Origin: JAKQDH01 sp029558835
GTDB lineage: Bacteria > Planctomycetota > Phycisphaerae > UBA1845
Assembly (NCBI GenBank): GCA_035356615.1
Contig: DAOQSN010000029.1
Span: 8,456-72,455, forward strand
Length of the DNA: 64,000 bases
Direction of reading: 5' to 3'
Position numbers and translations under genes: made by a program. Positions 26,834 to 34,724 of the stretch are shown here, piece by piece. How positions within the stretch are numbered: the stretch's first letter is position 1; every line of letters begins with the position of its first letter. The notes under the pieces are model-generated. The model was not told the DNA's origin. It did no database searches and saw only the letters and a program-made list of their open reading frames with translations.

Positions 26834-27613
26834 GACCACGCGAATGGGAAACTGGGATGGCATGCCCAAGCCGAAGGCGCCGGCATGCTGTTGCAGCGGC
26901 CGGTCGGCGGGAAGGCAGGGCGGCGCTGTGCTTGGCCATGCTACCCTGGCCTCGTCGTCGGTTTCCCTGCTGCGTGGAGCTGTTTAGCACCGACGCTGCC
27001 ACGACCGACTTCTGACCTTCGTTGGCGCACCTTCCTTGCCTGCGACCTCCCGCCCCGTGAGCGGCAGCAAGCGAACACCGACGGCGGATGCAGCCCGGTC
27101 CAACATTGCTGTGTGCGTGCGTGCCGAGTGCCCCTCGCTGGCGCTCGGCCTCGGAAGGTGTGCGGCTCTGCGGCCCTGAAAGGGCCGACGTTCGTTGCCA
27201 GGGGTTTCCAACTCCTGGTGATGGGCGTCTGCTTCCTGATTTCCATATGAGCCCCGGAGGGGCGACGGATGGTGGCGTGCAGTGCCGCGTTGTGCTCACG
27301 TCCGTCGCCCCTCCGGGGCTTACATAATAGATGAGGTAATGCTGCCGGTTCCCCAGGGCTTCCGCCCTGGGCTACCGACTTGCACCCCCTTCGGGGGTAC
27401 ACGGCGTTGCCTGCCTGCTCGCGTCCGCCCGGGCTCGGAGGAGGGGTGTCCGCCACGTGGCAACGGACGACCGGGCACTGAGAACGGATGGCTCAACGCT
27501 GACAACCTGTGGCTGAAGGCTGACAGCTTAAAGCTGACGGCATATAGCTGGTAGCTTCAAGCTGACAGCTTATAGCTTTGAGCTTATAGCTGCGAGCTTG
27601 CGGCTGTTGGCTC
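26834..27613. repeat. Repeat-filled intergenic region
   Basis: 780 bases without a supportable gene. In order: a 'GGCATGCCCAAG' element (about 26856-26952) sharing 33 identical bases with the copy at 51526; a section around 27030-27200; an inverted repeat with GCCCCGGAGGGGCGACGG near 27243 and its complement near 27303; a GGTTCCCCAGGGCTTCCGCC palindrome near 27347; and a 130-base tract of degenerate AGCT-centred units (27481-27612). This is a stack of several dispersed repeat families. Confidence 0.7.
27481..27612. repeat. Degenerate tandem AGCTGACAGCTTATAGCT tract
   Basis: About 14 imperfect units of 7-10 bases built on GACAGCTTA / TATAGCT / AGCTG. The tract is distinctly AT-richer than the surroundings. 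It begins shortly before the end of the spacer and abuts the stop codon of the secreted protein gene. Palindromic AGCT cores would let units pair with each other, which fits slippage-generated repeats. I see no sign that it codes. Confidence 0.75.
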
Positions 27614-29089
27614 CTACGGACACTCGCCGCAACTGAGGGTGCTCACGGCGGCCGCGCAGGCGGCGGTCCAGGTGGTCTGGCAGCATTCCGGCAGGGCGGC
27701 GCAGACGCAGGCCATGATGTCCGGGTGGGTGCAGCCGGGGTCGTAGTGGGCTGCGCAACAGTTGTGATCGTCGATGGTCACCACGGTGCCCATTGCGTTC
27801 TGGAAGAGCGCGAAGTCGGCTAAGTCCACGTCGCGGTCGTGCTGCATATCCAGAAACCGGCAATCACAGAGTCGGTCCGTCTCGACGGGCCCGGTCAGAC
27901 AGTCCGCCCAGGGAACATAGTCGTCCACGTCCACGTCCAGGTCAAAGTCTGTGTCGCCGTTGCGAATCCGCCGGAGCATCCGCACGTCGCTGCCCCAAAT
28001 CCCTATCATCCAAGCCATTTCGCCGGCGTCGTTGATATCCCCATCGGTGTTCCAGAAGGGATCGTCGCTGAGCTGGTAGAACATGCCGTCCACGTAGCAC
28101 CACACCTGCCAGGTTTCGCTATCGTCGTGCCAGCGGAGGAAGAAGATGTCGCCGTGGTTGTTGATGGCCGGGTTGCGCCCCCAGGGCGTGATGATGGTCG
28201 CGGTGCCCGCCAGCCAGGTCCACAATTCGATCCCACTGGGCCCCCCCCAGACCACTTGGCCCCGGTTGTTGATGGCAGGGCCTCGCGGCTCGGGCGGGTC
28301 CTGATGGTCCGGGAGCGTGGCAAGGAGCCCGTTGCGGTAGACCACGATGCTGGATTCCCAGGGATTCAAGCAGAAGTTGTACCTGGTCCAAGCCAGCACG
28401 TCGGCGTCATTGATGCACGGCATGGAGTTGGAGAACCCATTGTTGCTGACTTGGCTGACGTCTTGTCCATTGTAGAAGAAGACTTCTGCGCGGGCATCGC
28501 CGCAATCGTCCCCGAACCAGCGGTACCAGGTGATGTGCCCCAGATTGTTAATCCGGGGATCGCAGTCGTCCACCGAGGGGGTCGTGATGTGCGTGTACCC
28601 TCCATTGGCATAGCGGACGATCGCCAGGGCGGCGTCTAGGGTCGCCCCCGCACTCCAGACAATCACCCCCTCGTCGTTGATGTCGGGGTAGTAGTTCCGG
28701 GGCCCCGCCTCCGGAATGCCGGTCGTTCGACCGTTGTCGTAGAGGACGATGCGTGAAGTTCGATCTGGCCGGTACTTAGTGTACCCAACCTCGCCGCAGT
28801 TGTTCATTTGCACGTAGTGGTCATCGTCGGAATCATTGGTTACGTGAACGATCTCGAACCCGGGGGGAATGTTGACCCCGGCGTGGGCGGTGCGCGCGGC
28901 GCACAGAAGGAGCAGGACGCCCAACATCACCGGGGACGCCGCGTTCCGAGGCCGAGCGGCAGCGAGGGGGCAATGGACGCCGGTACAACCCGATCGCCCA
29001 GAGCCCGAGCGGAAACGAGCAGGCACCACCGATGACATACCCGCGGAGGGTCCATGTGGCGCGACGAAGGAGTTCAGCCTCGATTGCAC
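27614..29089 (-). CDS. Secreted protein with HAF-like repeats, dockerin-like pair and Cys-rich C-terminus
   Basis: 491 residues from a GTG with GAGGAA upstream; the true start may be the ATG at 29038 or 28927, because the signal peptide (MLGVLLLLCAARTAHAG) begins at residue 55. The body has repeated segments of the type 'INNxGxVVW' (AINNRGQVVWGG, AINNHGDIFFLRW, DINDAGEMAWM), consistent with a beta-propeller of HAF-like repeats. A two-part dockerin-like module follows (DTDFDLDVDVDDYVPWADCL and DMQHDRDVDLADFALFQNAM). The end holds ten or more cysteines (CCAAHYDPGC, CVCAALPECC, CGECP), a cysteine-rich module I associate with Planctomycete secreted proteins. Function unknown. Confidence 0.78.
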   Translation of the reverse strand: MQSRLNSFVAPHGPSAGMSSVVPARFRSGSGRSGCTGVHCPLAAARPRNAASPVMLGVLLLLCAARTAHAGVNIPPGFEIVHVTNDSDDDHYVQMNNCGEVGYTKYRPDRTSRIVLYDNGRTTGIPEAGPRNYYPDINDEGVIVWSAGATLDAALAIVRYANGGYTHITTPSVDDCDPRINNLGHITWYRWFGDDCGDARAEVFFYNGQDVSQVSNNGFSNSMPCINDADVLAWTRYNFCLNPWESSIVVYRNGLLATLPDHQDPPEPRGPAINNRGQVVWGGPSGIELWTWLAGTATIITPWGRNPAINNHGDIFFLRWHDDSETWQVWCYVDGMFYQLSDDPFWNTDGDINDAGEMAWMIGIWGSDVRMLRRIRNGDTDFDLDVDVDDYVPWADCLTGPVETDRLCDCRFLDMQHDRDVDLADFALFQNAMGTVVTIDDHNCCAAHYDPGCTHPDIMACVCAALPECCQTTWTAACAAAVSTLSCGECP

Positions 29090-29213
29090 GGCTATTCCTC
29101 ACAATGACGCCATGGAGGTGCAACGAACACCTCTATTGTACCAGCACCTCTCACCCCCCGGCAAGGGGAGATTACTCCTCGCTGCCGCTCGGAATCGGAC
29201 GGCGTAGCCCCAC

Positions 29214-30200
29214 TTACTGGCAGCTCCCGCCGAAGCTCGCGGACTTCTCCCGGGCCACCCAGATCCGCGAGCCTGCGTCGCTGCCCAGGTGGTTGTTCAC
29301 GCCCTCCACTGTCAGCTCCCCCGTGGTGCAGAAGTTCGCGTCGATCTGGAGCAGACCCTTGCTTACCTCCACGTCCCCCGTCAGGGCCGTACAGTCCGCC
29401 TTGATCCAGATCACCGCGTCAGGGTCGTCCGATATGCGCCAGGTTGCACTGCCGCCCACCTCGACATCCACCTCCAGCACCCCTACCTGCGCAGGATCAC
29501 TCCGGACGAACTCGTTGAACCACTCTCCGTTCCCGGCTTTGGGGTAGCCGGAGAGCTTCATGACGCCCCCGGCCCGGCCGACTCCGAACCGGGCGTTGTT
29601 GACCAGCTTCGCCTGGACATCGATCTGTCCGTACACCGTCAGGGGCTGCTCCCCGTCGCTCTGGAACGTCACCTGGTCCGCGAGACCCACGGTGGTGATC
29701 AGCCCCGGGTTGGGCCCTTGGGCGCAGTACCCACTACTGCCGGCGTTGGGCGCCCCGGAGATGCTCGCAGCCTCACCCGTGATGGTCACGTCGTTGCCCG
29801 CGATACGCAGCTCGCCGGCTCCGCACGGCGCCAGCCCGCTCCCGTTCTGGTAGTAGAACTGGATGCAGGCACCGTCGATATCCCCAGAGGTGTACACCGT
29901 CAATCTGCCAGCCTGGCAGATGAATAGCCCGAGCCCTCAGTGCCCGGTTCCCCGGACCCGGAGCGTCCCGACGTTCCGCGCGTCGGTGAGGTAGCAGACC
30001 ACCGGGATGACCTCGCCGTTGCTGTCTTGTCCGATGACGGCCGTGTCGTCCGCGTCCGGCGTGCCGTAGGGGTCCCAGTTGTTCGGGTCGTTCCAGTTGC
30101 CTACGTACACGTCGAAGTAGTACGTCGTACCGAGCGCCACCTGCGTGGCGCCCAGCATCACTAGAGTTCCGATGATCGCACACCGATGTCGTACTTGCAT
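29214..30200 (-). pseudogene. Secreted protein gene split by an in-frame TGA
   Basis: The first part (30200 to 29937) encodes a signal peptide (QVRHRCAIIGTLVMLGATQ) and a YVGNWNDPNNWDPYGTPDA domain, then reads GTGH and stops at TGA (29937-29939). The same frame stays open for about 240 further codons, starting GLGLFICQAGRLTVYTSGD and ending at a normal TGA after FGGSCQ. The continuation has the same beta-rich Gly/Thr style and no signal peptide or good start of its own. Without the stop it would be one protein of about 328 residues. Explanations are a nonsense mutation, a base error or recoding; a sequencing or assembly error is quite possible near a gap. The paralogue at 30315-30707 begins similarly. 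Confidence 0.6.
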
Positions 30201-30314
30201 GGGTGATGTCCCCTTTACTCGTAATTCCGCAACCTCCACTTGCGCGAACCCATCCGTGCGGCGCGGAAGCGCTGCGCAGGTGTGCAGCGCAGCCCACACC
30301 GTCTCCCTGACAGC

Positions 30315-30707
30315 CTACTGCGTCTTGATGGTGGCGTTCTCGAACACGGTCACGGTGGTGTACGAGGCTCCGCTGGGCGCCGGGCCCGCGATCGTGAGGC
30401 TGTCCGCCGTGAGCGTCGCCGTCCCGCCGGCCGAGTAGAAGTCCCGGCTGCTGTTGATCGTCAGATCGTCGATCTGCTCCGTGATCAGCCCGACGTACAG
30501 ACCGTCCGCCCCGGCCGGGAAGAGCGCGTCGTCGTTGGTCGTGCAGGGGGAGCCGCATTGCGCCCACGGGTCGCCGCCGGACCAGTTTTCGGTGTTGTTC
30601 CAGTTGTCGTCCCCCCCGCGGGCCGTCCAGGTGTACAGCGAGCCCAGGCACGCGGCCGCGCTGCCGCCGAAGATGAGGGCTCCCACGATCCAATCCTTGC
30701 GTGTCAT
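30315..30707 (-). CDS. Small secreted 'NW-repeat' protein, unknown function
   Basis: 130 residues from the ATG at 30707, with TGGAGG at 6 bases upstream. A signal peptide (DWIVGALIFGGSAAACLG) is followed by DDNWNNTENWSGGDPWAQCG. This resembles the start of the split gene next to it (GNWNDPNNWDPYGTPDADD), so the two are probably paralogues from tandem duplication. The remainder is strand-rich and ends abruptly at ENATIKTQ, so the gene may be a truncated remnant of a longer beta-helix or autotransporter-like protein. It lies close to the 10-N gap. Confidence 0.62.
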   Translation of the reverse strand: MTRKDWIVGALIFGGSAAACLGSLYTWTARGGDDNWNNTENWSGGDPWAQCGSPCTTNDDALFPAGADGLYVGLITEQIDDLTINSSRDFYSAGGTATLTADSLTIAGPAPSGASYTTVTVFENATIKTQ

Positions 30708-30748
30708 TGTGGAACCTCCACGGAAGTGCAGGGGCGCCGGCGTTGGCA

Positions 30749-30862
30749 ACACCGTGTTCCACGCCGAACACCCGTTGAGATCCACTGCGCCGCTGCCGCA
30801 CGATGCGTCGAGCGGCAGCGGCGCAGTGGATCTCAACGGGTGTTCGGCGTGGAACACGGTGT
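30749..30862. repeat. 51-bp perfect inverted repeat abutting the gap (likely assembly foldback)
   Basis: The arm 30749-30799 is exactly complementary to 30812-30862, with a 12-base loop. The right arm ends precisely where the 10 N begin and is followed by 14 G. Such a perfect arm that runs into a gap, plus a poly-G run typical of two-colour sequencing, points to a chimeric foldback or contig-end artefact and not to a natural palindrome. Confidence 0.85.
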
Positions 30863-30872
30863 NNNNNNNNNN
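30863..30872. other. Assembly gap (10 N) followed by poly-G
   Basis: Ten N join the foldback arm to a run of 14 G at 30873-30886. The left and right sides cannot be assumed contiguous in the genome. Confidence 0.95.
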
Positions 30873-31416
30873 GGGGGGGGGGGGGGCGTCAAGCGAAATA
30901 CGGAGGATTCCAAGCGGCGCAGGCGTAATCAGTGCGACTTGAACCAGGCGGCACGCAAAACATGAAGGAGGTCAGCGGGCACCGGGACGGAGCCCGAACG
31001 GGGACGAGGGACCGTACCCGACGACCCGCAATTCCCCTTCGCTACCATCCGGGTCAGGTCGGCCGCGCCCCCTCTTCATTCGCTATTCGCTACTCGCTAT
31101 TCGTTCTGTCGTTTCCGCTCGGGCCCGGTTAGGGTGTTCGCTACGGGCGGTCGCTGACAAGTTGTTATACTGGCGGGCGGCGTTTCTAATCGCCCGACGG
31201 GGTGGGCCGCGGTAGACTGAAGGTGCGGTTACAGGCGCCTTGGCAGCCCGCTGATGAACTCGCGGGCCGGACCGGGGGCCGCGGAACGCTTGGCGTTGCG
31301 GGCTGCACGTCGGCCACGGGGGGCCGATGCTCACTGACGGGCTGCCAGGCGCGAGTTTGCCCGGTCTCGCTGTAGGCGGACCCTGGGCGGCGGGTTTGCC
31401 ACTGGGCGGCAGGAAC

Positions 31417-31848
31417 ATGACGGAAGAAGGCCTGGGAAGATCGCTGGCGGGCAAGGTGGTGACGGCCATCGTGGGGGTGGCCAGCGTGGTGGCGTGCGTG
31501 GGGGCCGGGATCTGGTTCTGGCGGCACCCTGAGGACCTGGCGGCCATCTGGCGCGTGGTGAAGTACGCCTTAGCTTGGGCGGGTTTCGTGCTGGTTCTGC
31601 CCTGGGCGACGTTCTTCATTCCGCGCTGGGTGCTAACGAAGGACTCTAACTTAGCGTCTGGATTGATGTTAGGTGGATACCTGGTAGCCGATGTCGCGGT
31701 TGGGTTGTGGCTGATGGGCGGCATGTTCGGGCACTCGACGCTGACGTGGGTTGTTGTTGTGGCTGGATTTCTTGCTGCCGGTGTTTACAACTACGCTTCG
31801 GCGGAGTATTTAACTTCGCTGTTTGAAGATGAAACGGGCGGGCTCTGA
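31417..31848 (+). CDS. Four-segment membrane protein heading the ESCRT-like cluster
   Basis: 143 residues from the ATG at 31417 preceded by GGCAGGAA. About four hydrophobic segments: VVTAIVGVASVVACVGAGIW, VKYALAWAGFVLVLPWATFF, LASGLMLGGYLVADVAVGLW and LTWVVVVAGFLAAGVYNYAS. No family recognised. It precedes the kinase gene by 69 bases on the same strand, so it may be the first gene of the operon. A structural or sensing role in the membrane is only an inference. Confidence 0.65.
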   Translation: MTEEGLGRSLAGKVVTAIVGVASVVACVGAGIWFWRHPEDLAAIWRVVKYALAWAGFVLVLPWATFFIPRWVLTKDSNLASGLMLGGYLVADVAVGLWLMGGMFGHSTLTWVVVVAGFLAAGVYNYASAEYLTSLFEDETGGL

Positions 31849-31917
31849 CCCCAGGGGCCGACGGCGGGACGGGGCCCTACGGGCCGTTGACCGGGGATGC
31901 TAGCGGAGGAAGCCGAG

Positions 31918-32955
31918 ATGGCGACGCTCCAGGCAGGGGATCGGATCAGCAATTACATCCTCGAGCAGCAGGTGGGGATGGGCAGCTTCGGGGAGGTGTG
32001 GCGGGCGCGGCACCACGTGTTTGGCGACGCGGTGGCGATCAAAGTGCCCACGGACCCGCAGTTCGTGCGGAACCTGCAGCGGGAGGGGGTGGCCGTGCAC
32101 GGGTTGCGCCACCCGAACATCGTGCGTGCCATTGACCTCGATCCGTATGCGACGCCGCCGTACCTGGTGATGGAGTACATCGACGGGCCGTCGTTGCGTG
32201 AGGCAACTGACGCGCTGAAGGCGCAATTCCCGATTCCGGCGGCGGTGGTGATCCTGCGGGGGATTCTGCGGGCCCTGACGGCGGCCCACGAGCAGAACGT
32301 GATTCACCGTGACATCAAGCCGGCCAACATCCTGCTGAGCTGTCCGCTGGAGAAGATCGGCGCGATCACCGAGCAGGCGGTGAAGGTGACGGACTTCGGC
32401 CTGGGACACGCGGGCGGCGTCACGACGCAGTCGATCATGCAGAGCGGGAGCATGCTGACGGAGGAGGGTCGCAGCATCGCCGGCACGCTCGCGTACATGT
32501 CCCCGGAGCAGAAGGAGGGCAAGGACCTCGACGCCCGCAGCGACCTGTACAGTTGCGGCATTGTGCTGTTCGAGATGTTGACGGGCGAGCGTCCCCAGGG
32601 GACGGATGAGTTGCACGGCATGCGTCCGGAGGTGCCGCCGTTTCTGGACGAGGTGTTCCGGCGGTCGTACACGCGGCTGGAGAAGCGGTACGCGTCGGCG
32701 GCGGAGATGCTGGCGGGGCTGGAAGAGCGCGGCGGGGCACACGTGGTGGTGCCGGCGGCGCCGGTGCGGCGCGGGGGGCGTCTGTCCTGTCCCGCGTGCG
32801 AGTTCGGCGTCGGCGAGCGTGACCAGTTCTGCATCCGCTGCGGGCAGCAGCTCGTCGAGCACGTGCCACGGTGTCGGCACTGTCAGGGCTACGTCCAGCG
32901 TGAGGATCGTTTCTGCATCTGGTGCGGGAAGAGCCTGGAGGTGTTCCAGACGTGA
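31918..32955 (+). CDS. Ser/Thr protein kinase with two C-terminal zinc ribbons
   Basis: 345 residues from the ATG at 31918, with GGAGGAAG upstream. The kinase domain (about 10-270) is complete: glycine loop VGMGSFGEV, Lys in VAIKVP (42), HRDIKPAN (131-138), DFG (159-161) and the APE-equivalent MSPEQ. No membrane segment. The C-terminus holds two cysteine ribbons: C291/C294 with C305/C308, and C319/C322 with C333/C336. Soluble kinases ending in zinc ribbons may recruit partners; here the next gene also encodes a zinc ribbon. The kinase is 18 bases before that gene and may regulate the downstream ESCRT-like proteins. Confidence 0.9.
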   Translation: MATLQAGDRISNYILEQQVGMGSFGEVWRARHHVFGDAVAIKVPTDPQFVRNLQREGVAVHGLRHPNIVRAIDLDPYATPPYLVMEYIDGPSLREATDALKAQFPIPAAVVILRGILRALTAAHEQNVIHRDIKPANILLSCPLEKIGAITEQAVKVTDFGLGHAGGVTTQSIMQSGSMLTEEGRSIAGTLAYMSPEQKEGKDLDARSDLYSCGIVLFEMLTGERPQGTDELHGMRPEVPPFLDEVFRRSYTRLEKRYASAAEMLAGLEERGGAHVVVPAAPVRRGGRLSCPACEFGVGERDQFCIRCGQQLVEHVPRCRHCQGYVQREDRFCIWCGKSLEVFQT

Positions 32956-32972
32956 GTGCAGGAGGGGCAAGC

Positions 32973-33230
32973 GTGAGCCTGGACCCGTTGGTATTTGTGC
33001 TGATGCTGGTGCTGGGGCTGGCGGCTTTCCTGCTGGGACTGGTGTACATGGTGTTCAAGGCGGTGGGGGGTGTGTTGCGGGGACTGGGTGGTTTGCTGCG
33101 GGGACGGCCGAAGGGGGCCGCCCGGGTCGTGGCGCTGTCTGCCGGGCGGGTGTGCGGGGATCCACAATGCCGGCACGTCGAGCCGCGCCCGGCGTGCTTT
33201 TGCAGCCAGTGCGGGAAGCGGCTAGAGTAG
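32973..33230 (+). CDS. Small membrane protein with C-terminal zinc ribbon
   Basis: 85 residues from a GTG at 32973, chosen because AGGAGGGG lies 7 bases upstream. One long hydrophobic segment (LVFVLMLVLGLAAFLLGLVY) is followed by a Gly-rich, basic linker and a single zinc ribbon with CGDPQC and CSQCGKRL. The ribbon matches the style of the two at the end of the upstream kinase, suggesting a membrane partner or anchor for it. 18 bases separate the two genes and 21 bases the next one. Function unknown. Confidence 0.7.
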   Translation: MSLDPLVFVLMLVLGLAAFLLGLVYMVFKAVGGVLRGLGGLLRGRPKGAARVVALSAGRVCGDPQCRHVEPRPACFCSQCGKRLE

Positions 33231-33251
33231 CCCGCCAGGAACACAGCTCTT

Positions 33252-34721
33252 ATGACGACGGACGCCCAGCAAGCCTTGCAGCAGGAGACCGAGTTTCTCT
33301 CGGGCATGGAGAGCCAGTTGCGCGGCGCGCAAGGTCGGCTGCTGCGCGGGACGCACTGGGAACTGGCCCGCCACGACGAGAGTGACGAGCTACGGCAGCT
33401 CATGGCGCAGCGGGGTCTGTACGATCGGGAGCTGCTGAAGCGTCTGCCGGTGAACCGGCGGGTGGCGTTGCACGGCTATGAGCGGCGGCTGTGGTTCTGG
33501 CGGCGGCGGACGGGGGTGGCGGTGGCGTCCACGTTGTCACCGCTGGCGCATTACGTCTCGGGCAGTGGCGGGATAGCGCCCCCGGTGAGCCTGGCCGAGT
33601 TGAAGGACCACGTACGGAAGCTGGTCGGCGCGCCGCAGGTGCCGCACCTGATCGGGGTATGCAGCCCGAGTGGTTTCACGGCGGAGGCGCGGTCGACGCG
33701 CCTGGGGCTGCCGAACGCGCAGGTGGTGTTGATCGAGCCGGATGGGCACGGCGGCTGGCGGGTGGCGTCGAATGAGCCGGGAGTCAGTACGAAGGTCCTG
33801 GAGTTGTTTGATCCGGAGGACACCCGGCACAAGGTGGCGCGGGTGCGGGCCCTGATCGCCCAGCGCAGCGCGGACCTGCTGACGGGGAGCCTGTCGGCGG
33901 CGGCACTGGCGGCCGAGCTGGACCTGCCCGAGCTGCTGGTGCGGCAGGCGTTCGAGGAGGCGACGCGGGCGGAGCCGGAACTGAAGTTCTCTCGTTATGA
34001 GGGCGACGTGCTGTTGTATCGGGGGGCGTCCGTCGAAGCGCAGGAGACCAGATCGATGGGGGTCATCGAGCGGATCAAGCAGTTGTTCTCGCGCGAGGGG
34101 CACGAGGCGGAAAAGATCAACCTGCTGATGCAGCGGCGGGCGGCCCTGGCGCGGGAGCGGGACCGCATTTACGAGGACATCGTGAAGCTGGAGGGCAAGG
34201 AGGGCGAGTTGCTGGCGGCCGGCAAGGCGGCGGCGTCCGAGGTGCCGCGGCGACGGCTGGCGGCCCAGCTTGCCCAGTTACGCAAGGAGATTTCCCGCCA
34301 TCACACGACGGCCGGCATGCTCAACCAGCAGATCGACATTATCAGCAGCAACGTGCACAACCTGACGCTGATTCAGAAGGGTGAGCGGGCGAAGTTGCCG
34401 ACTTCGGAGGAGCTGACGGACAACGCGGTCAGGGCGGAGGAACTGCTGGAGACCTTGCAGGCGGACGTTGATCTGGTGAGCACGCTCGAACATGACCAGC
34501 GCGAGGCGAGCCTCAGCGCCGAGGAGCAGGCGATTCTGCGCGAATTCGAAGCGGTCGAACGGGCGCCGGAGCCGGGGCGGCCGGAGGCGGTCCCTCCGCA
34601 GCAGGCCATGCCGACGCCCGCGCCGCCGGAACCGGGCGAGCGTAGCGCGTCCCCGCGGGAGAGTGAGCCCGGCGCGGCTCCGCCGCCGCTGCGTCAACGC
34701 GAACCCGAGGAGCAGGCATAG
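33252..34721 (+). CDS. ESCRT-III-like protein with preceding winged-helix-like segment
   Basis: 489 residues. Residues 1-100 are helical; 115-175 form a small alpha/beta region with VPHLIGVCSPSGFTAEARS, weakly like a Mrr-type endonuclease end. Residues 195-258 look like a winged helix: three helices, then a wing-like KFSRYEGDVLLYR. At 268-437 the pattern follows Snf7/ESCRT-III: short amphipathic start (MGVIERIKQLFS), two long helices forming a hairpin (285-378), and further helices (385-412), ending in the acidic LSAEEQAILREFEAVE like the regulatory end of Snf7. A Pro-rich tail follows (438-489). The winged helix plus ESCRT-III order resembles CHMP7. The gene is 3 bases from the next. Homology is inferred by eye. 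Confidence 0.6.
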   Translation: MTTDAQQALQQETEFLSGMESQLRGAQGRLLRGTHWELARHDESDELRQLMAQRGLYDRELLKRLPVNRRVALHGYERRLWFWRRRTGVAVASTLSPLAHYVSGSGGIAPPVSLAELKDHVRKLVGAPQVPHLIGVCSPSGFTAEARSTRLGLPNAQVVLIEPDGHGGWRVASNEPGVSTKVLELFDPEDTRHKVARVRALIAQRSADLLTGSLSAAALAAELDLPELLVRQAFEEATRAEPELKFSRYEGDVLLYRGASVEAQETRSMGVIERIKQLFSREGHEAEKINLLMQRRAALARERDRIYEDIVKLEGKEGELLAAGKAAASEVPRRRLAAQLAQLRKEISRHHTTAGMLNQQIDIISSNVHNLTLIQKGERAKLPTSEELTDNAVRAEELLETLQADVDLVSTLEHDQREASLSAEEQAILREFEAVERAPEPGRPEAVPPQQAMPTPAPPEPGERSASPRESEPGAAPPPLRQREPEEQA

Positions 34722-34724
34722 GCG

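Larger units (their letters stand above)
30708..31416. other. Intergenic region containing a foldback, a 10-N gap and short repeats
   Basis: 709 bases. It holds a 51-bp perfect inverted repeat ending at the gap, then 10 N, then a run of 14 G, then ordinary sequence. Near 31077-31105 are copies of the CGCTATTCGCTACTCG repeat (also at 36802-36840). A TATACT near 31166 could be a -10 box for the downstream genes but has no good -35. No gene can be supported. Confidence 0.6.

Noticed and set aside
29937..29939. Selenocysteine UGA
   Set aside because: No redox-type context (such as a CxxU motif) and no convincing stem-loop just downstream; the protein is a beta-rich secreted type.
30749..30862. 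Natural cruciform or insertion-sequence end
   Set aside because: The inverted repeat is exact over 51 bases and ends exactly at an N gap next to a 14-G run, which fits an assembly artefact better.
30873..30886. G-quadruplex motif
   Set aside because: A homopolymer G run directly after Ns is best explained as a sequencing artefact.
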